The translations under genes and the position numbers were made by a program. A DNA stretch of 64,000 bases from Bacteroidia bacterium (GTDB lineage Bacteria; Bacteroidota; Bacteroidia; J057): NCBI GenBank assembly GCA_033391075.1, contig JAWPMV010000005.1, positions 62,001 to 126,000 on the forward strand, in the 5' to 3' direction. Below the pieces are notes generated by a model. The model did no database searches, was not told the origin of the DNA, and worked only from the letters and a program-made list of their open reading frames with translations. This document shows, piece after piece, positions 26,394 through 35,056 of this stretch. Each line of letters starts with the position of its first letter. Position 1 is the first letter of the stretch.

Positions 26394-26861
26394 TTACCTG
26401 GATTTTGGAAAGTGTTTTGCCAGGAGTTCATCCAGCTTTTCGTAAACAGGTATGTGATATCTTTCACATACAATATCTACATTCCCCTTTCTCCAAAATC
26501 CAGTTGGGCAGCAGAGCAATACTTTCCCACTAGCAGCAAATAAGCCTAACTCTAAAAGTGAAATGGGAGCTTTGGTATCTGGACTTACATACCAAATGAT
26601 CTTATCTGCTCTTTCCAGCCCCTTCAGTTCCCAGTTGACTTGCTGATAGAAATTTGGGTTCTCAAATGCTTGTACCCATGAGGAATCCCAATCGTCCCTT
26701 CGGGGATTTAAGAGGGTATATGTTGCTAGATCTTTGAAATAGTTTTCTACCCTGCTCTGCCAGTCTTCTGCCAGCCCCATTTCTATTGATCCTGCCAGGA
26801 AGATCAGTTTCTCAGTCCTGAAATTTTTGGAAATGCTTTCAGGTGCTTTGATTACGTGCAT
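26394..26861 (-). CDS. Nucleoside 2-deoxyribosyltransferase-like protein
   Basis: 155 residues from MHVIKAPESISKN; upstream in-frame codons look non-coding. Motifs of the Nuc_deoxyrib_tr_2 family in order: IFLAGSIEMGLAEDW, YTLLNPRRDDWDSSW, FYQQVNWELKGLERADKIIW, KAPISLLELGLFA and CPTGFWRKGNVDIVCERY. The family transfers or hydrolyses deoxyribosyl groups of nucleosides and some members act in nucleotide-signal defence, but no partner gene is present here. Confidence 0.8.
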   Translation of the reverse strand: MHVIKAPESISKNFRTEKLIFLAGSIEMGLAEDWQSRVENYFKDLATYTLLNPRRDDWDSSWVQAFENPNFYQQVNWELKGLERADKIIWYVSPDTKAPISLLELGLFAASGKVLLCCPTGFWRKGNVDIVCERYHIPVYEKLDELLAKHFPKSR

Positions 26862-26992
26862 GCTCGAAGAGATAAATTCAAATAAAATATTTGCGTAAAT
26901 ATAACACAAATTATTCAATCTCTAATCTCACCCAAAACAAAAGAGTTCACAACAGCTGCTATGAGCTCATTCAGATCAAGCTCTGATAAAGC

Positions 26993-27367
26993 TTATCGGA
27001 AGATATAGGATAGCGTAGAGCTGCCCCAGTGATTTTTTACTTGAGAACTTTGCGGAGTATCATTTTTAGCCACATTCATCAGCCCATAATTGATGATACC
27101 GCCCAACTGCAATCGATTGGATACATCGAGACTGATCTCCAAAGGAATTCCCCAGTCTGAACCTGTAAAATCCTTTCGACTAAGCCCGATTCTGTATTCC
27201 CAGTACAATCCCCCAATTAGGCCCATCCGCTTTTCAGCCTCATATCCTTCTATGCTGGATATCCCCCCACCGATTTGAATGCCGAAAATATTCTTTTTGC
27301 CTTCTTCCTGCGCCAGCACACCAGAATTCATCATACACAATGTAAATACCGATAGGAAAAGCTTCAC
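26993..27367 (-). CDS. Short exported protein, outer-membrane barrel-like
   Basis: 124 residues with a signal peptide ending near VLAQ (residue 20). The mature part has beta-strand patterns (FGIQIGGGISSIEG, IGGLYWEYRIGLSR, LQLGGIINYGLMNV) and ends TLSYIFR. It is about 80 residues shorter than a usual 8-strand barrel and passes quickly from 'GLYWEYRIGLS' to 'NRLQLGGIINYGL', so it may have lost an internal segment. No function recognised. Confidence 0.6.
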   Translation of the reverse strand: MKLFLSVFTLCMMNSGVLAQEEGKKNIFGIQIGGGISSIEGYEAEKRMGLIGGLYWEYRIGLSRKDFTGSDWGIPLEISLDVSNRLQLGGIINYGLMNVAKNDTPQSSQVKNHWGSSTLSYIFR

Positions 27368-27537
27368 AAATATTTGGAGATTTCTTTTGCAAAGAATTAT
27401 GCAGGATTCTTAACAAGAATGAGAGTTGATGGGAGAGAAGAATGGATTGAATAGGACCATATATGGTTAATATCTGGCTAGTGCCATCTGTACCTATTCA
27501 TTATTTTCCCTATTCGTTCATTATCCAAGTAAAAACT

Positions 27538-28866
27538 ATGCTCTGGAACCTCCTGTCCTTACTGCTGATCCTGATCCTCCTGGTCTATTCGGTATCAAAA
27601 TGGAAACTACATCCCTTTATAGCCCTTATTCTGGCTGCGATTGCTCTGGGCTTTTCACTGGGAATGGGAGGAAAACAAAGCCTGGAAGTCTTACTGGAAG
27701 GATTCGGAAACACGATGAAATGGATTGCCATAGTCGTGATTTTGGGAGCCTTTATCGGCGAGGTCTTGAGCGAGACCGGAGCCGCCCAAAGAATTTCAAA
27801 AGCGGTCGTAAAAAGAACCGGAGAAAAGAAGCTTCCCTGGGCAATGGGAATAACCGGATATTTGGTATCTATTCCTGTTTTTGTAGATGTAGCCTATATC
27901 ATTTTACAACCTATCACAGAAGCTTTATCAGTAAAAAGTAAAAGGCCTGTTTTGGTTTTAGGTCTTGCGCTGACAGCTGGACTTACCGTTTCTCATACCT
28001 TGATCCCCCCTACTCCGGGTCCCTTAGTGGTTGCCTCTTTATTAAAGGTGGATTTGGGGAAAATGCTACTTATCAATTTGGGAGTTGGAGGCCTAGCTAT
28101 GGCAGCAGGAATTCTCTGGGCTTCAAAAGCCTGTAAAAATCAATGGCTGGAATATGATCAAAAGCTCCTGGCTCAAAAAAAAGAAATTGATACAGAGACT
28201 GAGCATGCCAATATTCCGGTAATTATGGATCTATTACCCATCCTGGTGCCAATCCTCTTGATGGCTGCAGGTGGATTTCTGGAATTGGAAGAAGGCTCAT
28301 ACTCTCAGGAAATACTTGCTTTCATCAGTACTCCTATTATAGCAGTACTTATTGGGGCTTTTATTGCTTTCTTGCAATTCAACAGGACTTCTGGAAAAGC
28401 CGAATTCAATAGATTGGTAGAACAAGCCATTGTAAAGTCAGCATTGGTAATTATGATCACTGCTGCTGGAGGAGCTTTTGGCAATATCATAAGAGAAAGT
28501 GGAATGGACGCCTCGCTTTCTGACTTCTTTATTTCCTATCCTGCTTTGGGTATAATGTTACCCTTTTTACTTGCAGCAGTCCTTACAACGGCTACCGGCT
28601 CGATAACTGTTTCCCTGATCGGAACTGCCTCAATTTTGGGGCCTATGGCCTCAGAGATGAGTTATTCTCCAGAGATTATGGCTGCCCTGATTGGCTGTGG
28701 ATCCTTTTGCGTTTTTCATGCCAATTCGAGTTTTTTCTGGCTGCTCAATCGTCTGCATGATGTTCCGGTTCACATCCTCTATAAAACCTATACACCTCAA
28801 TCTGCAGTAATGGGTTTTTCAGGTTTAATGCTTGTCCTCTGCCTCCATTTTTTGGGTCTCGCCTAG
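27538..28866 (+). CDS. GntP-family gluconate/sugar-acid:H+ symporter
   Basis: 442 residues from the ATG at 27538 (MLWNLLSLLLILILLVYSVS); a longer in-frame start adds an atypical leader. Twelve or more TM helices with GntP signatures: FIALILAAIALGFSLGM, NTMKWIAIVVILGAFIGEVL, LGLALTAGLTVSHTLIPPTP and ATGSITVSLIGTASILGP. Family members carry gluconate, D-glycerate or related sugar acids across the inner membrane. It sits just upstream of the AraC regulator and SusCD locus and would fit uptake of an acidic monosaccharide released by that locus. Confidence 0.92.
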   Translation: MLWNLLSLLLILILLVYSVSKWKLHPFIALILAAIALGFSLGMGGKQSLEVLLEGFGNTMKWIAIVVILGAFIGEVLSETGAAQRISKAVVKRTGEKKLPWAMGITGYLVSIPVFVDVAYIILQPITEALSVKSKRPVLVLGLALTAGLTVSHTLIPPTPGPLVVASLLKVDLGKMLLINLGVGGLAMAAGILWASKACKNQWLEYDQKLLAQKKEIDTETEHANIPVIMDLLPILVPILLMAAGGFLELEEGSYSQEILAFISTPIIAVLIGAFIAFLQFNRTSGKAEFNRLVEQAIVKSALVIMITAAGGAFGNIIRESGMDASLSDFFISYPALGIMLPFLLAAVLTTATGSITVSLIGTASILGPMASEMSYSPEIMAALIGCGSFCVFHANSSFFWLLNRLHDVPVHILYKTYTPQSAVMGFSGLMLVLCLHFLGLA

Positions 28867-29069
28867 ATTTTTTTTCGATATCCATATGCGTCCCAAAAGA
28901 ATCTATGATTCCCCAGATTGTATTGGCCCCCTGTCATGCTGTTGATTTTTTCAAGAACAAACTTCAAATGTAAAGATCCCTTACAAAATTCCGGGTTTGA
29001 AGAGAAGACTGGTACATTTTTATCCCTTCTAAATCCTTTATTATGCAATCTCATTATTTTCTTATCCAT
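28863..29069 (-). CDS. Doubtful small open frame
   Basis: 68 residues, basic and aromatic (GGQYNLGNHRFFWDAYGY near the end), overlapping the permease stop by 4 bp. I recognise no family; it may be the tail of a lost gene or chance. No upstream extension: a TAA stop lies six codons before the Met. Confidence 0.22.
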   Translation of the reverse strand: MDKKIMRLHNKGFRRDKNVPVFSSNPEFCKGSLHLKFVLEKINSMTGGQYNLGNHRFFWDAYGYRKKI

Positions 29070-29133
29070 ACAAAATTCTATATATTAAGTTGACTACTAC
29101 TACACTTGCCAGGTAAAGGAAGTGTTCATTATT

Positions 29134-30009
29134 ATGAAACTTCAATACAAATCCACCGAGAAGGACATCCGCTCCTCAATTTATGTTAAAAGGGTATTCC
29201 AGCCATATCTGGGAGGGAATTGGCATTTCCATAAGGAATTTGAACTCATATATTTCCTCGAAGGCCAAGGCCATAGAATCGTTGGTGACCATATCTCTCA
29301 TTTTCAAAAAGGTGAATTAGTCCTCGTAGGCGAATGGCTCCCTCATTTATGGAGGAATGACGCAAATTTTGATGGAAAAGCGGATTTTATTGTGGTAAAA
29401 TTTGCCAAAGAATTTTTAGGGGTAAATCTCTTTTCACTTCCCGAACTTAGCGAGATTCGAGTATTGTTGCAGAAGTCTTTCCGGGGAATTCTTTTTTCCA
29501 AAAAAACCCAAATGGAAATAGGCAAACTTTTGCTGCAATTAAGTGAGAGTAAGTCTGTTGATTTGCTGATCAACTTCCTCAAAGTCCTGAACATCCTATC
29601 CAGAGATGAGGATTATCAGCTCCTTTCTAGTCCTCATTTTGTGCTTCCTTCTTCGGGTTCCAGGGAAAATCGACTACAAAAAGTTATTACCTATATTTCA
29701 AATAATTATTCCCGGAATATAAATCTGGAAGAGATTTCAGGTATTGCCCATATGACCCCTCCTGCTTTCTGTCGATTTTTCAAGAACAGTACCCATAAAA
29801 CTTTTTCCCATTTCCTAAATGAGGTTCGTATAAGTAAGGCTTGTCAGCTCCTCATCAATGGCGAGATTTCCATTAAAGAAATCTGTTATGAAGTCGGCTT
29901 TAATTCACTCACCAATTTCAACCGGACATTTCGTAGCATAAAGGGAGAAACTCCTAGTAGTTACAGAGCAGCCTATAGTCTTTTTCGACATTCCCTTTCC
30001 CCGGTATAA
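29134..30009 (+). CDS. AraC-family regulator of the SusCD locus
   Basis: 291 residues from the ATG at 29134; a GTG at 29122 could add four residues. N-terminal cupin sensor (WHFHKEFELIYFLEGQGHRI, GELVLVGEWLPHLWR), C-terminal AraC HTH pair (INLEEISGIAHMTPPAFCRF, SIKEICYEVGFNSLTNFNRT) and the PSSYR end. Cupin-AraC regulators beside SusCD operons usually respond to a sugar and activate the locus. It lies between the permease and susC on the same strand, 228 bp upstream of susC, and the inverted repeat at 30034-30055 is a candidate site. Confidence 0.9.
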   Translation: MKLQYKSTEKDIRSSIYVKRVFQPYLGGNWHFHKEFELIYFLEGQGHRIVGDHISHFQKGELVLVGEWLPHLWRNDANFDGKADFIVVKFAKEFLGVNLFSLPELSEIRVLLQKSFRGILFSKKTQMEIGKLLLQLSESKSVDLLINFLKVLNILSRDEDYQLLSSPHFVLPSSGSRENRLQKVITYISNNYSRNINLEEISGIAHMTPPAFCRFFKNSTHKTFSHFLNEVRISKACQLLINGEISIKEICYEVGFNSLTNFNRTFRSIKGETPSSYRAAYSLFRHSLSPV

Positions 30010-30033
30010 GTAAAAAAGTATATCCTCTGTATT

Positions 30034-30055
30034 ACATATATTTTCCCATATATGT
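30034..30055. promoter_or_regulatory. 8-bp inverted repeat upstream of susC
   Basis: ACATATAT and ATATATGT separated by 6 bp, 25 bp after the AraC stop and ~180 bp before the SusC start. No T-tract follows, so an operator is more likely than a terminator. A second weaker hairpin TTGCCT/AGGCAA lies near 30152-30174. The rest of 30010-30237 shows no gene. Confidence 0.4.
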
Positions 30056-30237
30056 TAAAATACGTTTAGCCTCTGTTAATAGCTGCATACCTTCTTCTTT
30101 CATCCTTTCCTAATTTATGCAATACAGATTGGGGAATAATTGTGTGATTGATTTGCCTATGCTAAAAGGCAAGGTAATGCCACTCGCATCTATTCCCATC
30201 TAATTGACATCATGGACTATCTACTAATTATTTTTTT

Positions 30238-33200
30238 ATGAAACTGACTACTACTATTCACTACTTTTTTCGATGTAGTCTTCTTGTTTTCAGTCTGATT
30301 TGCTTTACAATTTCCAGCGTATCAGCAGAAGTACATCCAAAAAACGATCTCGATAATGAGTTCGCCCAAATCAGCGGAACTGTCCTGGATGAAGATGGTG
30401 AAGCTCTCATAGGTGCTAGTGTTCGTGCAAAAGGGACCACAGCGGGAGCACTCACAGATGAGCAAGGGAGATTTAGCTTTGATGTTCCAGATGGGGTTAC
30501 TACCCTTATCATTTCTTACATCGGTTATAAAACCCTGGAAGTAAATATTGAAGGCAAAACAAGTGTTACCATTGATATGGTTGCTACGGCAAGCACACTG
30601 GAACAAGTAGTTGTTACCGGATATACTACGCAAAAGAAAGCTAACCTGACGGGTGCTGTTACAGCGGTAAATGCAGATGCTATCGAGAACCGCCCGATTA
30701 CAAGTGCGGCTGTGGCTATGCAAGGTGCCGCACCCGGCGTATTTATCAACCAAAATTCGGGACAGCCGGGACGTGATAATGTCCTGATTCGGATTCGAGG
30801 AGTCGGTACCCTGAATAATGCTAACCCTTTGATTCTGGTGGATGGGATTGAAGCCCCAATTAGTAATCTAAATCCAGATGATATAGAAAGCATCACGATC
30901 CTGAAAGATGCTGCATCGGCAGCTATTTATGGATCACGTGCTGCAAATGGGGTTGTACTGGTTACCACCAAAAATGGAAATGGCCGGGAAGGAGTTTCCT
31001 TTAATTACAATGGATATATTGGTACTACAGAAGGAATTCGTTTACCAGAACTCATCACGGATGCAGCTGCATTTGCGGAGTTGCACAATGAGGCCCAGAC
31101 CAATTTCGGCGAAGCGCCGAAATATACCGATCAGGACATTGCCAATTTCCGGGCAAATGGTCCGAATTCGAATATTATGGACGAATTATTTTCTTCAGCC
31201 CCTATCCAACAACATAACTTTAGTGTGGCAGGAAGTTCGTCCAATACAGATTTCAGATTTTCATTTGGCTACCTGGATCAGCAAGGGATTATGGAGAAAA
31301 CAGGATTTGATCGATACACCAGTCGATTTAATCTTAATACCCGGGTAAATGAGCAGGTCACCATAGGTGTAAACCTGGCCTTAACCCGTGGGGATCGAAT
31401 AGGACATCAGGAAAATCCAGGCAATCTGATTGCCAATATGTTGAGATCATTGCCGGTCGATAGAATACGAAATGATAATGGAGATTTGCTTCGACCAGTT
31501 TTTGGTGTCGGAAATGCGTGGTTCAACGTTATTGAAAACGAATTCAATCGTAAAGAAAATGACGTCCTGGGTTCTACATTTATTGAATACGAAATTATCC
31601 CTGGCCTGAGAGTAAAAGGTACTGCAGCCATAAATTATCGCCATAACTTTGACCGCACCTTAAGATTCACCTCTCCTTCTGCGGATCCTCTTACTAATGT
31701 TGTCACGGTGGGACCCAATGAAAGTAGGTCGGCTTCTCGTGCTACCTGGAATGGGGTCAATATAACTACCTGGCTTCAGGCTACTTACGAAAAGACTTTT
31801 GGTAAAAATTACTTCAAAATTCTGGGAGGATTTAATCAGGAAACCAGTCAGTCTGAATCTTTCTGGGCAGGACGAACCACCTTTATCTCAAATAATGTTC
31901 TTACACTGAATGCAGGAGATCCATCTACTGCTACCAATAGTGAAAGTGCAACTCAATGGGCGCTTCAGTCCTATTTTGGAAGGGTAAACTATGTCCTTGA
32001 CGATAGATATCTCTTTGAGGCCAATTTGCGCTATGATGGTTCTTCAAGATTCCTGAATGAAAAATGGGGGCTCTTCCCCTCATTCTCCGCAGGCTGGATT
32101 ATTTCCAAAGAAACTTTCTTCAATTCTTCTGCTATTGATTTCCTGAAAATCAGGGCATCCTGGGGACAATTGGGGAACCAGAATATTGGAAACTTTAGCT
32201 ATGCAAGGACTTTGAGTTTATCAGAAAACTACAACTTCGGAGGAAGTATTGTCCAGGGAGTCGCCCAGACTTCATTAGGTAATCCTGATCTGGTATGGGA
32301 AACTACCACTTCCTCTAATATTGGGATAAATGCAGAATTGTTTAATTCTCGAATTCAGCTTGAAGCGGATTATTTCATTAGAACTACTGAGGATATTCTC
32401 TTTAATGTACCTGTACCTACCATTTCCGGATTTGGTTCGCAAATTCTTAACTCTGCCGAGGTAGAAAATAAAGGGTGGGAAATTAGCCTCTTCTACAGAG
32501 ATAATTTTGGAGACTTCCGCTTTGGAATAGGAGGAAATGTAACCCATGTAAAAAATGAAGTATTGAAGTTGAATAAACTACTGGGAGAAGAAGAAGTTGA
32601 TCGTAGAATTTCTGGTGCCAATGCAGGTCAAACGGTGCTACAGCCAGGATCGCCAATCGGCGCATATTTTGGCTATAGATCTCTGGGGATTTTCCGCAAC
32701 CAGTCTGAATTTGAATCAGCCGCAGACCATACAGGTATAAATGCTTTGTATGGACCGGGTGATGTACGATTGGAAGACCTGAATGGAGATGGAGTTATTG
32801 ATGCAGAAGATCGACAGGTCATTGGGAACCAGGATCCAAGATGGATCTATGGACTGAACCTTGACTTTGGTTGGAAAGGATTTGACCTGGCTGTTTTGGT
32901 ACAGGGAGCAGCTTCCTATCAGACTTATGGAAGTAATGAACTCTTCTGGCCATTTAATAACCTCCATACAACAGATACACGCTGGTTGGATCGATGGACA
33001 CCTGATAATACAGACGCTACTTTCCCAAGGGTATTTCTGGGAGGAGATGGTTGGCCATCTACCTCAGCTTCCAATAGTTTCTGGTTATTGGATCGCTCTC
33101 ACCTCAGAATCAAAAATGTCCAGTTTAGCTATACCTTACCTCAGAGTTTAATGGACAATAGTTTTCTGCAAAGTGTTCAGATCTACGTCAACGCTCAAAA

Positions 33201-33321
33201 CCTGGCGACATTTACCAGTTTCCCCTTTTTCGATCCTGAAAGACCAAGAGGGGTAAACCGTGCCTGGGATAGTTTCCCAAACCTTAGGATCATTTCCGGG
33301 GGAATAAATGCAAGTTTTTAA
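30238..33321 (+). CDS. SusC/RagA-family TonB-linked outer-membrane transporter
   Basis: 1027 residues. Signal peptide to VSA (residue 30). CarboxypepD-like domain at about 45-120 (ISGTVLDEDGEALIGASV, LIISYIGYKTLEV). TonB box region near EQVVVTGYTTQ (122-131). Plug from 135 to 245: GVFINQNSGQPGRDN, IRGVGTLNNANPLILVDG, IESITILKDAASAAIYG. The rest is the barrel, ending RIISGGINASF. It imports oligosaccharide with the SusD partner 79 bp downstream. A weak inverted pair GAATTG/CAATTC lies in the SusC-SusD gap. Confidence 0.97.
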   Translation: MKLTTTIHYFFRCSLLVFSLICFTISSVSAEVHPKNDLDNEFAQISGTVLDEDGEALIGASVRAKGTTAGALTDEQGRFSFDVPDGVTTLIISYIGYKTLEVNIEGKTSVTIDMVATASTLEQVVVTGYTTQKKANLTGAVTAVNADAIENRPITSAAVAMQGAAPGVFINQNSGQPGRDNVLIRIRGVGTLNNANPLILVDGIEAPISNLNPDDIESITILKDAASAAIYGSRAANGVVLVTTKNGNGREGVSFNYNGYIGTTEGIRLPELITDAAAFAELHNEAQTNFGEAPKYTDQDIANFRANGPNSNIMDELFSSAPIQQHNFSVAGSSSNTDFRFSFGYLDQQGIMEKTGFDRYTSRFNLNTRVNEQVTIGVNLALTRGDRIGHQENPGNLIANMLRSLPVDRIRNDNGDLLRPVFGVGNAWFNVIENEFNRKENDVLGSTFIEYEIIPGLRVKGTAAINYRHNFDRTLRFTSPSADPLTNVVTVGPNESRSASRATWNGVNITTWLQATYEKTFGKNYFKILGGFNQETSQSESFWAGRTTFISNNVLTLNAGDPSTATNSESATQWALQSYFGRVNYVLDDRYLFEANLRYDGSSRFLNEKWGLFPSFSAGWIISKETFFNSSAIDFLKIRASWGQLGNQNIGNFSYARTLSLSENYNFGGSIVQGVAQTSLGNPDLVWETTTSSNIGINAELFNSRIQLEADYFIRTTEDILFNVPVPTISGFGSQILNSAEVENKGWEISLFYRDNFGDFRFGIGGNVTHVKNEVLKLNKLLGEEEVDRRISGANAGQTVLQPGSPIGAYFGYRSLGIFRNQSEFESAADHTGINALYGPGDVRLEDLNGDGVIDAEDRQVIGNQDPRWIYGLNLDFGWKGFDLAVLVQGAASYQTYGSNELFWPFNNLHTTDTRWLDRWTPDNTDATFPRVFLGGDGWPSTSASNSFWLLDRSHLRIKNVQFSYTLPQSLMDNSFLQSVQIYVNAQNLATFTSFPFFDPERPRGVNRAWDSFPNLRIISGGINASF

Positions 33322-33400
33322 CCTAAGGTGAATTGTTTCAAATGATCAATTCAAGCCCTTGTTTAACTCAAATTATTTGGAAAAAATAAGCTAAGATAAA

Positions 33401-34981
33401 ATGAAAGATTTTTTAAGAATCATATGTGTATCGGTCCTCATGTTCGCAACAAGTTGTGAAGACACCCTGGACCTCACGCCCATTGATACAGGATCTGTAG
33501 ATGGATTTTTCACAAGTACTACAGATGTCATAGCCGGAGTAAATGGAGTTTATAACTCCTTTACAGGTTCCTGGTGGGGAGGAGCTTTCATTCATGTTCA
33601 ACCTCATTTTGAAGCTGTAACTGAAAACGCTGTTATCTGTTGCGCCTGGGAATACCAGTATAAAGCCATTGCCCAAGGTACATTTAGCCCCAATACGGGT
33701 GGAGTGGTTACCTGGAAATGGGATTATGGGTATCGCGCAATCTTTAGAATCAATTCCATATTAGAAGTTATTGAATCCGGAGTGATAGAGGATTTGGATT
33801 CCTCTTCTGACACTTACAAACAAATTGTAGGAGAACTCCGATTTTTGAGAGCCTATGTCTATCATGAGTTGACCTTCTTATATGGGGATGTTCCTTTAGT
33901 ATTAAAGACGCTTACACCCGCGGAGGCTCGTGTAATTACGCGAACAGCCAGATCTCAGGTAGAGGATGCGATGTATGCAGATATGGATTATGCGATAGCC
34001 AATTTGCAAGAAACTCCTTTCCAGGGTGAATTTGGCAGACCTACCAAGCAGGCAGCTTTATCTTTGAAAGGTAGAGCCCAATTGTTCAGAAATGATTTCG
34101 CAAATGCTGCTTCTACCCTGGCTCAGGTAATTGCTATGGAAGGTGGAGCGGTGGATTTGGATCCAAATTATGAAAGCTTGTTTAGAGGATCCAACGAACA
34201 AAGTCCTGAAATCATCTTCTCACTTCAATACGTTGATTCTGAAGTAGGTGCTGGCGAAGGAAATTTCCTGGGAGCACATTATGGTCCTAATCAATTGGCA
34301 GGAACCACTGCTTCACAAGGACAGGGCTGGGGAGCTTTTCAGTTTACTCAGCATTTGATCGACGATTATTATATGACAGATGGATTACCCTTTGATCAAT
34401 CTCCACTTTATGATCCAGATAATCCTTTTGCCAATAGAGATTCCCGTTTTAGTGGTACATTTTTCTTTCCCGGAGAAACCTATCGAGGAACTGTTTTGAT
34501 CGAAAACAACTTTAACTCCAATGGCGCAGTAAAGGACATCCCGATTGCGTCCAGAAAATGGAAAAATGAAACCTCTAACAACAGCTTTAGCAGCAATGGT
34601 GGAGAAGACTTTATTCTAATTAGGTATGCAGATATCCTCTTGATGTGGGCAGAAGCGACCAATGAAATTTCCGGACCTACAGCCGCTGTATATGAAGCTG
34701 TTAATAAAGTTCGTGCACGTGTAGGCATGCCAAACTTTGATGTAGGTAGTCATACGATGGAAAGCATGCGAGATGAGATCAAGCATGAACGAAAAGTTGA
34801 GTTTTTCATGGAAGGAACCCGCTATTACGACCTGCTTAGATGGAGAGATGCTGAAACCGTTCTCCTTATGCCTAACATTAATGAAGCGAGAACCTTTGAC
34901 CCAGGCAAGCATTACCTTTGGCCTATCCCTCAATTTGCGATAGATCAAAGTCCTAGTATTACGCAAAACCCTGGATACTAA
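33401..34981 (+). CDS. SusD/RagB-family glycan-binding lipoprotein
   Basis: 526 residues. Lipobox MFATSC with Cys19, then LDLTPIDTGSVDGFFTSTTD, the usual SusD beginning. TPR-like helices follow, with LRFLRAYVYHELTFLYGDVP and ALSLKGRAQLFRNDFANAA, and the C-terminal RYADILLMWAEATNE, EVNKVRARVGM-type segment and HERKVEFFMEGTRYYDLLRW are diagnostic. It lies on the cell surface and closes over SusC to capture glycan. Followed at once by an intrinsic terminator. Confidence 0.97.
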   Translation: MKDFLRIICVSVLMFATSCEDTLDLTPIDTGSVDGFFTSTTDVIAGVNGVYNSFTGSWWGGAFIHVQPHFEAVTENAVICCAWEYQYKAIAQGTFSPNTGGVVTWKWDYGYRAIFRINSILEVIESGVIEDLDSSSDTYKQIVGELRFLRAYVYHELTFLYGDVPLVLKTLTPAEARVITRTARSQVEDAMYADMDYAIANLQETPFQGEFGRPTKQAALSLKGRAQLFRNDFANAASTLAQVIAMEGGAVDLDPNYESLFRGSNEQSPEIIFSLQYVDSEVGAGEGNFLGAHYGPNQLAGTTASQGQGWGAFQFTQHLIDDYYMTDGLPFDQSPLYDPDNPFANRDSRFSGTFFFPGETYRGTVLIENNFNSNGAVKDIPIASRKWKNETSNNSFSSNGGEDFILIRYADILLMWAEATNEISGPTAAVYEAVNKVRARVGMPNFDVGSHTMESMRDEIKHERKVEFFMEGTRYYDLLRWRDAETVLLMPNINEARTFDPGKHYLWPIPQFAIDQSPSITQNPGY

Positions 34982-35010
34982 ATGGATAAATAATAATTAG
35001 ATCAATAGAT

Positions 35011-35046
35011 TGAGAGGCCCTGGCTGACAAGGCCTCTCATTTTTTA
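35011..35046 (+). terminator. Intrinsic terminator between SusD and the FG-GAP gene
   Basis: Perfect 9-bp stem TGAGAGGCC/GGCCTCTCA with an 11-nt loop, followed by a run of T. It sits 30 bp after the SusD stop and only 11 bp before the ATG of the next gene, so read-through must feed downstream genes unless they have another promoter. Confidence 0.88.
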
Positions 35047-35056
35047 GACTTTTATT

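Noticed and set aside
26394-26861. Anti-phage defence gene from the deoxyribosyltransferase-like fold
   Set aside because: It is isolated, lacks a fused TIR or nuclease partner, and the metabolic family is a simpler reading.
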